Under the pieces are notes generated by a model. It did not search any database, was not told the origin of the DNA, and saw only the letters and a list, made by a program, of their open reading frames with translations. A DNA stretch of 64,000 bases. Source: CAYVOV01 sp964453525 (GTDB taxonomy: Bacteria; Chloroflexota; Dehalococcoidia; Dehalococcoidales; UBA2162). Below are positions 19,659 through 27,345 of the stretch, piece by piece. The first letter of the stretch is position 1. Every line of letters begins with the position of its first letter. The DNA lies in NCBI GenBank assembly GCA_964453525.1, contig CAYVOV010000007.1:62001-126000 (forward strand). The letters are read 5' to 3'. The position numbers and the translations under genes were made by a program.

Positions 19659-21293
19659 TCAGGTTGTAACCGTAAAAGCGTCTGACAAGGTATGCTGATT
19701 AACACCGGTTCTCACCGTTACATCTCGTGCTGTAAGCCCAGCGATCGCACCGATATCAAAAACACAGGTTATAGTCTGTGAATCAACGACGATAATGTTA
19801 CTTGCACTAACTCCCAAACCACTAACATTTACCGTCTGGATAGCAGCAGTCGAATCGAAGCACGTACCAGCAATGGTTACCGGCACGGAGCTATTTCGGG
19901 AGCCTGAATTAGGTGTTACGCTGAGAACTTCAAACCTGCGTACCTCGATGGCATTGGACAACGTTACGGAAGGCCCGAATCCAGGGTGAAGGATTATATC
20001 CCCGGTTCCCGTGTCCGAATTGGCTGCAATGGTAAACCTGATATCAAGCTGCGTGTCGGTGCTACTTGCCTTGATAGTTGCGGTTACATTTGCCAGCCCA
20101 CTCACCTCAACGGATGTAACCTGTCCCAGGTTCTCCCCGGTAATTTTGCCATCTCCGGTGCCGGCGGTAGAGAAACCCCGGCAGTATACAGTCGGGTCGA
20201 GGCTGTCATCAACCTTTATGGGCAACGGTAGCTTTTCTGCGCAGGTTTCCTCCTCTACCTCTTCGAGGATAGGGGCACCACTCCCGGCACCCCTTGGTCC
20301 GGCTGCTCCGCGACCGCCGGCAGTTCCAGGTTGGCCGTTTTCACCGGAAGATGCTGCATCACAATGCACCGTCTTCAGACCCTTCAAACCTCTCTGCCCA
20401 CGAGCGCCACGGACACCTCCTAGTCCGCCCTCTCCACCATCTCCGCCGTCGTTCACATAGTGAATGTTACTACTGGCAAACGGACCGGTAGACGATATAT
20501 CATCCGCTGTGCTGACAACCGCAATAACTCCGGCATTCCCCCCGGCCCCGCCAGTACCACCATCACTGCCATCGCCGCCATCACCGCCATTACCGCCGTC
20601 ACCCGGCTCCCGGTCACAGCCGGTCCCGGGCCAACTCGTGTCTGATTGACCGGCACGCCCTGCCATGCCATCACCACCATCACCACCTGCCTGCCCGCGT
20701 CCACCTTGACCACCAACCTGGCCATCGAAGTCAATTGTCAGATGGTCGGTCAGTCCGATATTCATTTCCAGAACAACAAGGGTGAAATTCGGAGCGTTCC
20801 GTCCATAATTACCAGGATGGGTATATTTGGTATCACCATCTTTCCCATCGCCTCCGTGTTTGCCATTGTTGCCCTGTCCCTTATCTTCCCAAGCGCCCCA
20901 GGTTGTACCGTCATCCGCCTTCGGCGGTGACGCGTCTGCTCCCTGGGCTGCGGCACTAAGGCGATCCTTCCAGGTAATAGCATTATTATTCTTGTACGTA
21001 TGCCCAGGGTCTTCCGGACCGCATGGCACAAGTGCCGCCGGCCTGTGCCCTCCCTGAATAACCATCTTTCGGCAGACCACAAAGTACTCGCCGTAATATT
21101 CCTGTTTGGCATCTCTCGGCGCAAATATCAATCGGCCGTCTCCCTGGAAGCGTATTTCATCGGCTACAAAACAGCGTTCGGTAACTTCACGGTCACCAGT
21201 AATTATTTCCAGTAACCTTGTGCCAGTCGTAGGGTCAAATACTGTGTTTATACCGCTTAGACATATATCACATGCTTTATCTATCTGTCCCAT
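19659..21293 (-). CDS. collagen-like Gly-rich protein with C-terminal IPT/TIG-like domains
   Basis: This is a 544-residue protein. A longer frame exists, but AGAGGT precedes ATG 21293 (MGQIDKACDIC), so that start is used. The N-terminal ~180 residues have a Cys pair (CDIC) and no clear family. Residues ~190-360 are low-complexity and Gly-rich, with many GGDGGDG / GGxGGxGGxG units and collagen-like GAAGPRG segments. After a CAEKLPLP linker come two Ig-like IPT/TIG-type modules, the second with SVTPNSGS and TIAGTCF. No signal peptide is visible, so it is either cytoplasmic or exported by an unrecognised route. It may be a structural or scaffold protein. Why it sits in a synthase operon is not known. 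Confidence 0.8.
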   Translation of the reverse strand: MGQIDKACDICLSGINTVFDPTTGTRLLEIITGDREVTERCFVADEIRFQGDGRLIFAPRDAKQEYYGEYFVVCRKMVIQGGHRPAALVPCGPEDPGHTYKNNNAITWKDRLSAAAQGADASPPKADDGTTWGAWEDKGQGNNGKHGGDGKDGDTKYTHPGNYGRNAPNFTLVVLEMNIGLTDHLTIDFDGQVGGQGGRGQAGGDGGDGMAGRAGQSDTSWPGTGCDREPGDGGNGGDGGDGSDGGTGGAGGNAGVIAVVSTADDISSTGPFASSNIHYVNDGGDGGEGGLGGVRGARGQRGLKGLKTVHCDAASSGENGQPGTAGGRGAAGPRGAGSGAPILEEVEEETCAEKLPLPIKVDDSLDPTVYCRGFSTAGTGDGKITGENLGQVTSVEVSGLANVTATIKASSTDTQLDIRFTIAANSDTGTGDIILHPGFGPSVTLSNAIEVRRFEVLSVTPNSGSRNSSVPVTIAGTCFDSTAAIQTVNVSGLGVSASNIIVVDSQTITCVFDIGAIAGLTARDVTVRTGVNQHTLSDAFTVTT

Positions 21294-21372
21294 TTGTTTA
21301 CCTCTTTCTTCAGTAATTAGCGTTGGCTGTTTCGAATCTGGAATATAGTTAGAGATTAGCGGGAGTAGATTA

Positions 21373-22548
21373 TTACTCTGATGAGACTGGCTCAAATGGT
21401 TTCCAGCCGCGCAACTCGGGTAGCTCAACTCCCTTTGAACTGATAAAGGCCAGGGTTTTATCGCGGAATAAGTAAAGCATATTTAGACTGCCAATCACCT
21501 CCTCATTACTTATATTGAGTTGTCCTCCCAATATTCTGGTCAGGTCAGGTATAATTTCCGGGCAATGAGCTTCAAGTTCAGGTAAAACTGCCCGGGCCGG
21601 ACGGACGAAAGAAACATCAGTGCCTTCTTTGGCACGCTGGTAAACCATCGGGATGCGCGCCAATACATAAGCCCAGAACCTCAGAAAAAAGACTGCCGAT
21701 ACCGTGGCATTCTGGTCTGCCATTTCCTCGGCTACTCTGATACGCCATTCAAGTTCTTCCCGGGAGATGAAGTAGCGGTACTCATGACGCGTTGACTCTC
21801 TCATATTTGAAGGCCAATCAGGTTCTGAGGATTGAGCTGAAACCACCTGGTGGATACGCTGTAAAGGAACAATCAGGCTGTATGGATCGTCATTTAAATG
21901 CAGAGCTTCGATGAATGGGGACTCCAGGCTATTATTACTTTCTTCTTCCAGATATCGTATATACTCTAGAGGGCGGGTATAAACATTTGGACAGAGTTTT
22001 TTAGCCGCATCACACATGGCTGCCAGACAAGCCGTATGTGCCATATGAAGCCAGAATAAAGCTACAGCGGGAAAGTCCCAGGTAACACCTATCTCCCTCA
22101 CCGTCAGGAATCCCATATCAAGGAAGCCGCTGATTCTTTTCATTTGGATTTCGGGGCGATACATTATCCGGCGCAGCTTTTCATACCGCTGCATTACGTA
22201 ACCTGTCTTATCATATACAATTCGTGAACCGAGTAGACGGTGCGGTACTAATCCATTGCAGGCAAAGCTCTCAAGGTCATCCAGACTTCTCGCAGGCAGC
22301 CAGATGATATCTACCATCGGCACGAGATATGATGATGGTTTCAGAAAAAATCTCTGGGGAAGCAATTCGTTAACCTGCCCGAGGGCTACCAGGTCAAGGT
22401 CGGAGGTCTTCGGGAACTCATAGTCGATAAGGGGCTCACGTACTGATATAGCATCCGCCTTAGGGGCGAGGGCTTGAATAACATGTTCCAGGCTCGCTTC
22501 AGCTTGCCTTATTAAACTGCTACCAGTTCGAACCATCGATTTAGTCAT
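21373..22548 (-). CDS. nucleotidyltransferase-domain-like protein
   Basis: This 391-residue protein is the most upstream gene of the minus-strand synthase locus. Residues ~40-60 carry FPKTSDLDLVALG, which fits the SDxD metal-binding signature of the nucleotidyltransferase (Pol beta / aminoglycoside adenylyltransferase) fold. A further Asp in MVDIIWLP and the SRIVYD strand fit the same fold. The C-terminal two thirds are helical with no recognised domain. The usual upstream GS pair is not obvious, so catalysis is not assured. ATG 22548 has AGGAG about 13 bases upstream. It may transfer a nucleotide or sense product state for the locus; no substrate can be inferred. Confidence 0.6.
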   Translation of the reverse strand: MTKSMVRTGSSLIRQAEASLEHVIQALAPKADAISVREPLIDYEFPKTSDLDLVALGQVNELLPQRFFLKPSSYLVPMVDIIWLPARSLDDLESFACNGLVPHRLLGSRIVYDKTGYVMQRYEKLRRIMYRPEIQMKRISGFLDMGFLTVREIGVTWDFPAVALFWLHMAHTACLAAMCDAAKKLCPNVYTRPLEYIRYLEEESNNSLESPFIEALHLNDDPYSLIVPLQRIHQVVSAQSSEPDWPSNMRESTRHEYRYFISREELEWRIRVAEEMADQNATVSAVFFLRFWAYVLARIPMVYQRAKEGTDVSFVRPARAVLPELEAHCPEIIPDLTRILGGQLNISNEEVIGSLNMLYLFRDKTLAFISSKGVELPELRGWKPFEPVSSE

Positions 22549-22860
22549 GATTGAAAAGCTACTCCTTTTTCGAGCATAGCGTATATTGTTATGTGTTAAA
22601 GGACCAGGTATTCTGGACCATTCACTACCAGATAATTTCTGTAGAGAATTCTAATTCATAATCCGCACTAATTTCAATCATAGTATTCAGATATTAATCA
22701 CTTTGTGCCTGATTGATTATGGACTAATTGGAAAGTATTTCAGGATGGGAAATACACTTCGGAAATCATATTCTGGTAACTATCTTCGTCTGGTCGTATT
22801 AAATAATTTACAGTGTGTATGTTACCCTCCGATTTATATTATCTTTGAGTAACGCGTCCC
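22549..22860. other. AT-rich intergenic region between synthase locus and tRNA-Gly
   Basis: No gene is seen in this 312-bp stretch. It must contain the promoter of the minus-strand synthase locus if transcription begins at the nucleotidyltransferase-like gene, but no convincing -35/-10 pair was found by eye. Confidence 0.4.
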
Positions 22861-22935
22861 TGGAGCGGGAGACGGGACTCGAACCCGCGACAGCCTGCTT
22901 GGAAGGCAGGAACTCTACCACTGAGTTACTCCCGC
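22861..22935 (-). tRNA. tRNA-Gly (anticodon TCC)
   Basis: The minus strand reads GCGGGAG acceptor, D arm with AGTGGTAGAGT, anticodon stem CCTGC/GCAGG around loop CTTCCAA (anticodon TCC), T arm GCGGG-TTCGAGT-CCCGT and acceptor CTCCCGC, then T and an encoded CCA. The total is 75 nt with all four stems paired. Its 3' end faces the synthase locus, a typical place for island integration, although no integrase is seen. Confidence 0.97.
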
Positions 22936-23015
22936 ACTAACGGGTTACAGGTGAATTTTACGATAAAACGGGTGTTAAAGCAAGCAGCAAATTCTGTATC
23001 AAATATCTATTATTA

Positions 23016-23044
23016 TTGACAAATAATCATCGGTGAACTACACT
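23016..23044 (+). promoter_or_regulatory. sigma70-type promoter of the small ferredoxin-fold/SnoaL operon
   Basis: TTGACA at 23016-23021, a 17-bp spacer and TACACT at 23039-23044 form a near-consensus promoter 43 bp before the first gene of the operon (23087). Confidence 0.8.
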
Positions 23045-23086
23045 CTAGTACCACACTACAACATAACAAAATAAGGAGGTTTCATC

Positions 23087-23368
23087 ATGCTTTTTATGTA
23101 CATACACACCCATTCAGCCGACAAATGTCTGGCAGACAAGCGCGAAGAGGTGTGGAAAATAGTTGCCCAGGTCCAAGAGGCAACCAGGCAGGCGGGTATC
23201 AAATCACTGGGAGCCTACGTTGCAGCGCACGAACATACTTTTTATATAATCCTGGAGGCTGACGACCTTTTGGCGCTAGAGCAAGCTCTGGTACCGATGA
23301 CAGTCTGGGGCGATGCCCGTTTGATTCCTGTTGTCTCTATGGAACGTATTCAACAAAATAATCCATAA
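23087..23368 (+). CDS. small ferredoxin-fold protein (DUF3303/GYD-like)
   Basis: This is a 93-residue protein with the beta-alpha-beta pattern of dimeric alpha/beta-barrel (GYD/DUF3303-like) proteins: an N-terminal strand MLFMYIHTHS, a long helix, the strand-turn GAYVAAHEHTFYIILEADD and a second helix before an RLIPVVSM strand. The start has AAGGAGG 7 bases upstream. It opens an operon with a SnoaL-like protein (17-bp gap) and a second small protein of similar type. Members of this fold are often regulatory or bind small ligands. No active-site residue is recognised and the function is unknown. Confidence 0.7.
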   Translation: MLFMYIHTHSADKCLADKREEVWKIVAQVQEATRQAGIKSLGAYVAAHEHTFYIILEADDLLALEQALVPMTVWGDARLIPVVSMERIQQNNP

Positions 23369-23385
23369 AAAATAGGAGGATAACA

Positions 23386-23808
23386 ATGTCAGTAGAAGAG
23401 AACAAAGCAGCTTTACGCCGCTATTATGAGGAGGTTTTTAACAAGGGAGACCTTTCAGGGTGGAATGAGATGGTTGATGAGGGCTATGTAATGCACCTGG
23501 TAGGAGCCCCTCAGCCACTCAAGGGTCTTGAAGGTGCGAAACAGGTTCAGTCACAAAGAGCTATTGCCCCCGACGGGCGGATAAGCATTGATGAAATGGT
23601 GGCTGAAGGAGATATTGTAGCTTTACACGGTATAGCCACGGGAACGCACACTGGAGAATACCAGGGGATTCAGCCAACAGGTAAAAAATATTCCAGGGAA
23701 TATGCAGCATTCTACCGGTTTAAAAATGGAAAGATAGCAGAAGGCTGGGCTCTCCACGATTTACTGGGCTTCTATCAACAGCTCGGTATCACACCGCCCG
23801 GTCAATAA
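23386..23808 (+). CDS. SnoaL-like (NTF2-fold) ester cyclase family protein
   Basis: This 140-residue protein shows the SnoaL/NTF2-like pattern: an opening helix NKAALRRYYEEVFNKGD, the GLEGAKQ loop helix, then strands IDEMVAEGDIVALHGIATG and KKYSREYAAFYRFKNGKIAEGW. Family members include polyketide cyclases and many steroid-isomerase-like proteins of unknown role. AGGAGG lies 8 bases before ATG. It is the middle gene of a three-gene operon with two ferredoxin-fold proteins and lies about 840 bp from the synthase locus, separated by the tRNA, so a link to polyketide cyclisation is possible but unsupported. Confidence 0.85.
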   Translation: MSVEENKAALRRYYEEVFNKGDLSGWNEMVDEGYVMHLVGAPQPLKGLEGAKQVQSQRAIAPDGRISIDEMVAEGDIVALHGIATGTHTGEYQGIQPTGKKYSREYAAFYRFKNGKIAEGWALHDLLGFYQQLGITPPGQ

Positions 23809-23879
23809 AACAACAAATACTCAGGATTATTATTGAAGGTAGCGAACAGAGTAAATAAATATGCAGGGAGGTAAAAGTT

Positions 23880-24173
23880 ATGTTTCTGGTAACCAACTCC
23901 ACATATCCTTTGCATAAAGCAACTGAAATTGCCGGAAGGTTTACCAGGTCCACACCATTACCTTCATTCTTGAAGCGCGTGAACATGCTGACATCAGCAG
24001 GTGATTCCGGAACGAAGGTTCTGGGTATATATGAAGTGGACGATGACAAGGTAGCTGATGGGATTAAAGAGCTGCTGAAGTACTATACCCAGTACTTTGA
24101 TGTCGAAGGGTTTAAATATACAGTAGAACCGATGATGACGGTTCAAGAGGCATTGCCTTTGATAGGACTCTAA
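23880..24173 (+). CDS. small ferredoxin-fold-like protein (DUF3303-like)
   Basis: This 97-residue protein has a strand-helix-strand order (MFLVTNSTYP; helix to KRVNMLTSAG; TKVLGIYEVDDDK; helix VADGIKELLKYYTQYF; then a strand ending in EPMMTVQEAL) like that of the first gene in the operon. A strong GGGAGG precedes ATG 23880. A 71-bp gap separates it from the SnoaL-like gene. The function is unknown. The resemblance to the first protein is structural by eye, not clear sequence homology. Confidence 0.65.
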   Translation: MFLVTNSTYPLHKATEIAGRFTRSTPLPSFLKRVNMLTSAGDSGTKVLGIYEVDDDKVADGIKELLKYYTQYFDVEGFKYTVEPMMTVQEALPLIGL

Positions 24174-24233
24174 ATACCTGAGAATCATGTTAAGTTCTCT
24201 ACAATCAGGGGCTAGCAGGTCTTCAATGGTCGG

Positions 24234-25628
24234 CTAGCCTTCATGCTGCGCCTTCCACCAGCGGAAGCCTATTTTCTGACTGCGGAACTCATTTGCCATC
24301 CAGCCAACTGAAATCAGCAGGCTGAGGACATCGGTAATCGGGTAAGACAGCCAGATGCCCGTAACGCCGAGTGCTCGGGGCAGCAGGAGGATAAGCGGCA
24401 GTAGAATAAAAATACTCCGGGCAAGGGTAAGCACTGAGGCGGGAAGCCCCCGGCCGATTCCCTGAAAAAAGAAGCCGGGTATCATCTGGATACCAAGTAT
24501 CAGATAGACCATTCCGTACAGTCGTATCGCCCGGGAGCCTTCATGCAGGAACTCTACTTCGACATTGAAGGCGGACATAACCTGTACCGGGAAGAGCAAT
24601 ATTACCAGCCAGCAGAGGGTTGTCCAGCTAATTCCGGCAAGTCCAGTCTTGAAAATAAGCTCGGCAACACGGCTTTTCCTTTCCGCGCCAAAATTATAGC
24701 CGATTAATGGCAGCATACCCTGCCCCAGTCCCAGGCAGGGCATCAGGACAAAACGTCCCACCCGCACCAAGACACCCATTATCGCCAGCGGCGTAACCCC
24801 GAAGGAAGCCGCCGTCCGGTTCACCACCCCCATCGTCACGAACTGAGCACCGGACCTTATTATTGAAGCCACCCCGACACGGTATATCCCGGCAATAACC
24901 CTCAGTGAGGGAAGAAAGTACTCCGGCCTGAATTTATAGGCAGTCTTACCTCTTAAGATATATACCAGATAAATTGAAATGCCAACTCCCTGAGCAATAA
25001 CCGTTGCCGTAGCCGCCCCGGCAATGCCCATTGCCGGAACCGGTCCCAGCCCAAAGATGAACACCGGGTCAAGAGCAATATTTATCAGTGAGGAGGAAAT
25101 TGCCACCGAACTGGAGAAAACCGGGTTCCCGTCCGCCCTGATGATATTTGACATAATCATAGAGGCGTAGGAAAAGAGGGTAAACCTGATAATTATGGTA
25201 ATATAACTCTTTGCCAAGGGCAGGACACTATCGTTGGCGCCAAGAGTACGCAGAATGGCATCGAGGTTCGGCAGACAGACTGCGGCAATGATAGCTGCCA
25301 GCAGGAAGCAGATGGTTATTGCGTTGCTGGCAACCTTATCAGCACCTTTGCTGTCACCGGCTCCCAGACTACGAGAGATAAGAGAAGTAACTCCGACACC
25401 GGTACCGGAAGCAATGGCAACAAATGACAGCACGAGAGGGTAGGTTACAGTCATTGCCGCCAGCGCCTCCTGACCGAGACGTCCGACGAAGATAGCATCG
25501 ACAAGCTGATAGCTTGAAGCCACCGTCATCGAGATAATAGCCGGACCAGAAAAGCGTAGCAGCAGTTTCCAGATGGGGTCTTTACCCATCGCCTCCCGTC
25601 GCTGCTGCCCCTTATCATTACCTCTCAT
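24234..25628 (-). CDS. MATE family efflux transporter
   Basis: This 464-residue integral membrane protein has about 12 hydrophobic segments in two similar halves, typical of multidrug and toxin extrusion antiporters. Family-like segments include LLRFSGPAIISMT at the start, VDAIFVGRLGQEALAAMT, the GTGVGVTSLISRSLGAGD loop, and GLGQGMLPLIGYNFGAE in the second half. It would use a Na+ or H+ gradient to export small cationic or lipophilic compounds. ATG 25628 lacks a clear Shine-Dalgarno, and an internal ATG at codon 14 (MGKDPIW) is a possible alternative. It lies 12 bp after a small hypothetical gene and downstream of a PadR regulator, which probably controls it. Confidence 0.95.
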   Translation of the reverse strand: MRGNDKGQQRREAMGKDPIWKLLLRFSGPAIISMTVASSYQLVDAIFVGRLGQEALAAMTVTYPLVLSFVAIASGTGVGVTSLISRSLGAGDSKGADKVASNAITICFLLAAIIAAVCLPNLDAILRTLGANDSVLPLAKSYITIIIRFTLFSYASMIMSNIIRADGNPVFSSSVAISSSLINIALDPVFIFGLGPVPAMGIAGAATATVIAQGVGISIYLVYILRGKTAYKFRPEYFLPSLRVIAGIYRVGVASIIRSGAQFVTMGVVNRTAASFGVTPLAIMGVLVRVGRFVLMPCLGLGQGMLPLIGYNFGAERKSRVAELIFKTGLAGISWTTLCWLVILLFPVQVMSAFNVEVEFLHEGSRAIRLYGMVYLILGIQMIPGFFFQGIGRGLPASVLTLARSIFILLPLILLLPRALGVTGIWLSYPITDVLSLLISVGWMANEFRSQKIGFRWWKAQHEG

Positions 25629-25640
25629 TGTGAATCATTC

Positions 25641-25991
25641 CTACAGACTTGCCTTCAAATCCTTCATCCACTCATCCGCCTCCTCCTGGCTGACTTTCCC
25701 CTCCGAGGCAGCATCGGCATATACCTTTGCCTGTTTCCGTTCCTCATCGGTTACTATCCCGGCAATCAGCTTATTGAATACGGGATTGAACCTGTTATGA
25801 AGCCAGCGGAAGCTGGCTGATTTTCCGAAGAGTGCCGTCTTATAGAACCGGATGCACCTGTAGCATCCTGGAGTCCGCACCAGGTAATCGCTGGCATCGA
25901 CGCGGTGAATCAAAGCTAACCACCGCATACCCAGCACCAGCGGTTCACGAAACAGGCGGAACCACGGCGTCTGCCTGTAAGCAATAGCCAC
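25641..25991 (-). CDS. conserved-type hypothetical protein next to MATE exporter
   Basis: This 116-residue protein is not recognised. It has a basic N-terminal half with two Cys in GCYRCIRFYKTALFG and a C-terminal acidic helix (TDEERKQAKVYADAASEG). The frame starts with GTG 25991 and a weak Shine-Dalgarno, so the true start could be the internal ATG at codon 23 (MRWLALIH). It is 12 bp upstream of the MATE gene on the same strand, which suggests co-expression. The closely spaced Cys pair could bind a metal. No function is assigned. Confidence 0.6.
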   Translation of the reverse strand: MAIAYRQTPWFRLFREPLVLGMRWLALIHRVDASDYLVRTPGCYRCIRFYKTALFGKSASFRWLHNRFNPVFNKLIAGIVTDEERKQAKVYADAASEGKVSQEEADEWMKDLKASL

Positions 25992-26116
25992 CAGCTTGTA
26001 GAGGTACAGTGGTTACAGACAGCGTATTTTTTTTCATTATTCAGTGAAACAGCCCTCCGGCTAGCTTGAGACGAGTGATACTAAGTACTACATCAATAGC
26101 AGCGGTCACCAGCAGG

Positions 26117-26434
26117 TCATTCATTAAGCTCGTCAATAAGCTCTCTTATCTTCTCATAGGACGTGGTTAGTACTTTACTGCCTTCCGCAGTAATACGGTA
26201 ATATTTGCGCCATTTGCCATTTATAAGTGTCTTCTTTGATATTAAAAAGCCATCTCTTTCCATACGATGCAGGATAGGATACAGCGTTCCCGGGCTGAGG
26301 TCATAACCATGTCTGGCCAATTCTTTTATCATCCAGAGACCAAAGACCGGCTCGCTGGCAGCATGATAGAGAATATGAAGCCTGATAAAACCGAGGAAGA
26401 AATTCTTGATAATATCGTTATCCGTTATCGGCAT
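26117..26434 (-). CDS. PadR family transcriptional regulator
   Basis: This 105-residue winged-helix protein has the PadR pattern: helix LGFIRLHILYHAAS, then GLWMIKELARHGYDLSPGTLYPILHRMERDGFL with the recognition helix, and a wing with GKWRKYYRITAEG, followed by a short dimerisation helix. PadR proteins usually repress an adjacent efflux gene and release DNA on binding toxic ligands, so the MATE exporter downstream is the likely target. The start ATG 26434 lies just 6 bases past the -10 box of its promoter, so the mRNA is probably leaderless. It is divergent from the PIG-L-like gene. Confidence 0.92.
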   Translation of the reverse strand: MPITDNDIIKNFFLGFIRLHILYHAASEPVFGLWMIKELARHGYDLSPGTLYPILHRMERDGFLISKKTLINGKWRKYYRITAEGSKVLTTSYEKIRELIDELNE

Positions 26435-26440
26435 ACGATA

Positions 26441-26469
26441 ATAATAGCCTCAACGCTAACAACTGTCAA
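26441..26469 (-). promoter_or_regulatory. consensus promoter of the padR-like gene, predicting a leaderless transcript
   Basis: On the minus strand TTGACA (26464-26469), a 17-bp spacer and TATTAT (26441-26446) precede ATG 26434 by only 6 bases, which puts the expected transcription start on the start codon itself. No Shine-Dalgarno is present. Confidence 0.8.
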
Positions 26470-26482
26470 GTACCTGTCTCCA

Positions 26483-26511
26483 TTGCATCATTCTTACATA
26501 AAGGGTAGAAT
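26483..26511 (+). promoter_or_regulatory. promoter of the PIG-L-like gene
   Basis: TTGCAT at 26483-26488, a 17-bp spacer and TAGAAT at 26506-26511 lie 35 bp before ATG 26547 on the plus strand. It is back to back with the padR-like promoter, so one regulator could act on both. Confidence 0.6.
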
Positions 26512-26546
26512 GCAAGGCAGATTATTCGGTATGAAGGAGGTTTTTA

Positions 26547-27257
26547 ATGAGTGAAAGGGCAGTCCACATGCTTGTGTTCTCTCCGCATCCGATTGATACC
26601 GAATGGGGTATCGGCGGTACCGTAGCCCGCATGATAAGGGAAGGAAAAGAAGTTGTTTACGTGGTGGTCACAAACGGTGACAAGGGCCACATGGACCCGA
26701 ACATGCTGCCGGATGAGCTGGCAAAAATCCGGGAGCGGGAACAGCTTGAAGCGGCGGAGATACTTGGCGTCAAAGAGGTCATATTCCTGCGCCATCCCGA
26801 CCTCGAGCTTGAATACACTCTTGAACTGAGAAAAGAAATCCTGCGGTACATACTGGGGTACCGTCCTCATACTGTGGCAACCTGTGACCCTTACCAGCAC
26901 ATGCGGTATTTTAACAACAATGACCATCGTGTCCTGGGCAGAATAGTACTTGACGCCGTCTGGCCGACCGCCATCGCCCCCAACGCCTATCGTGACCTGC
27001 TTGAAGAAGGTTACAAGCCCCACAAGGTACAGGAGATATTACTCTGGCAGGCTCCCGAGCCCAATTTCACTGTTGACATTTCGGACACCTTCGATATAAA
27101 GATGGAAGCTTTCAAGGTCCACAAGAGCCAGATAGGTGACCCCGTCGAGCCTGAGTTTGCCAATCGAATAAAGGAAAGCGCCATAAACGCAGCCAAGAGA
27201 ACGGGCTGTAAATACGCCGAGGCTTTCTACCGGGAAGAGGTGTTGCAACGCCTGTAA
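26547..27257 (+). CDS. PIG-L/LmbE-like protein with altered catalytic motif
   Basis: This 236-residue protein has the PIG-L/LmbE fold: N-terminal strand HMLVFSPHPIDTEWGIGGT, a VTNGDKGH segment, the REREQLEAAEILGVKEV helix typical of the family, and NNDHRVLGRIV late in the fold. Zinc-dependent members have HPDD, with the first Asp as general base and the second as metal ligand. Here the motif is HPID, so the base position is Ile while the metal-binding His and Asp are kept. It may be a non-hydrolytic relative or use another base. Strong GGAGG precedes ATG 26547, and it is divergent from the padR-like gene. Confidence 0.85.
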   Translation: MSERAVHMLVFSPHPIDTEWGIGGTVARMIREGKEVVYVVVTNGDKGHMDPNMLPDELAKIREREQLEAAEILGVKEVIFLRHPDLELEYTLELRKEILRYILGYRPHTVATCDPYQHMRYFNNNDHRVLGRIVLDAVWPTAIAPNAYRDLLEEGYKPHKVQEILLWQAPEPNFTVDISDTFDIKMEAFKVHKSQIGDPVEPEFANRIKESAINAAKRTGCKYAEAFYREEVLQRL

Positions 27258-27345
27258 ACTATAGACCGGGTTAATCCGTAAAGCTGACAGGACGCTAAAG
27301 CAATCAGCGCTATTCGTGATTTCCAGCCATCAGGCATAGAGGCAG

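Noticed and set aside
20011..20460. 149-codon plus-strand frame opposite the Gly-rich protein
   Set aside because: The Pro/Ser-rich translation is the reverse of the GGDGGDG repeats, a typical shadow of low-complexity DNA.
24205..24240. GGCTAGC/GCTAGCC stem as terminator of the 23,087-24,173 operon
   Set aside because: The stem is only 7 bp with a long loop and no T-run, and it overlaps the end of the MATE gene.
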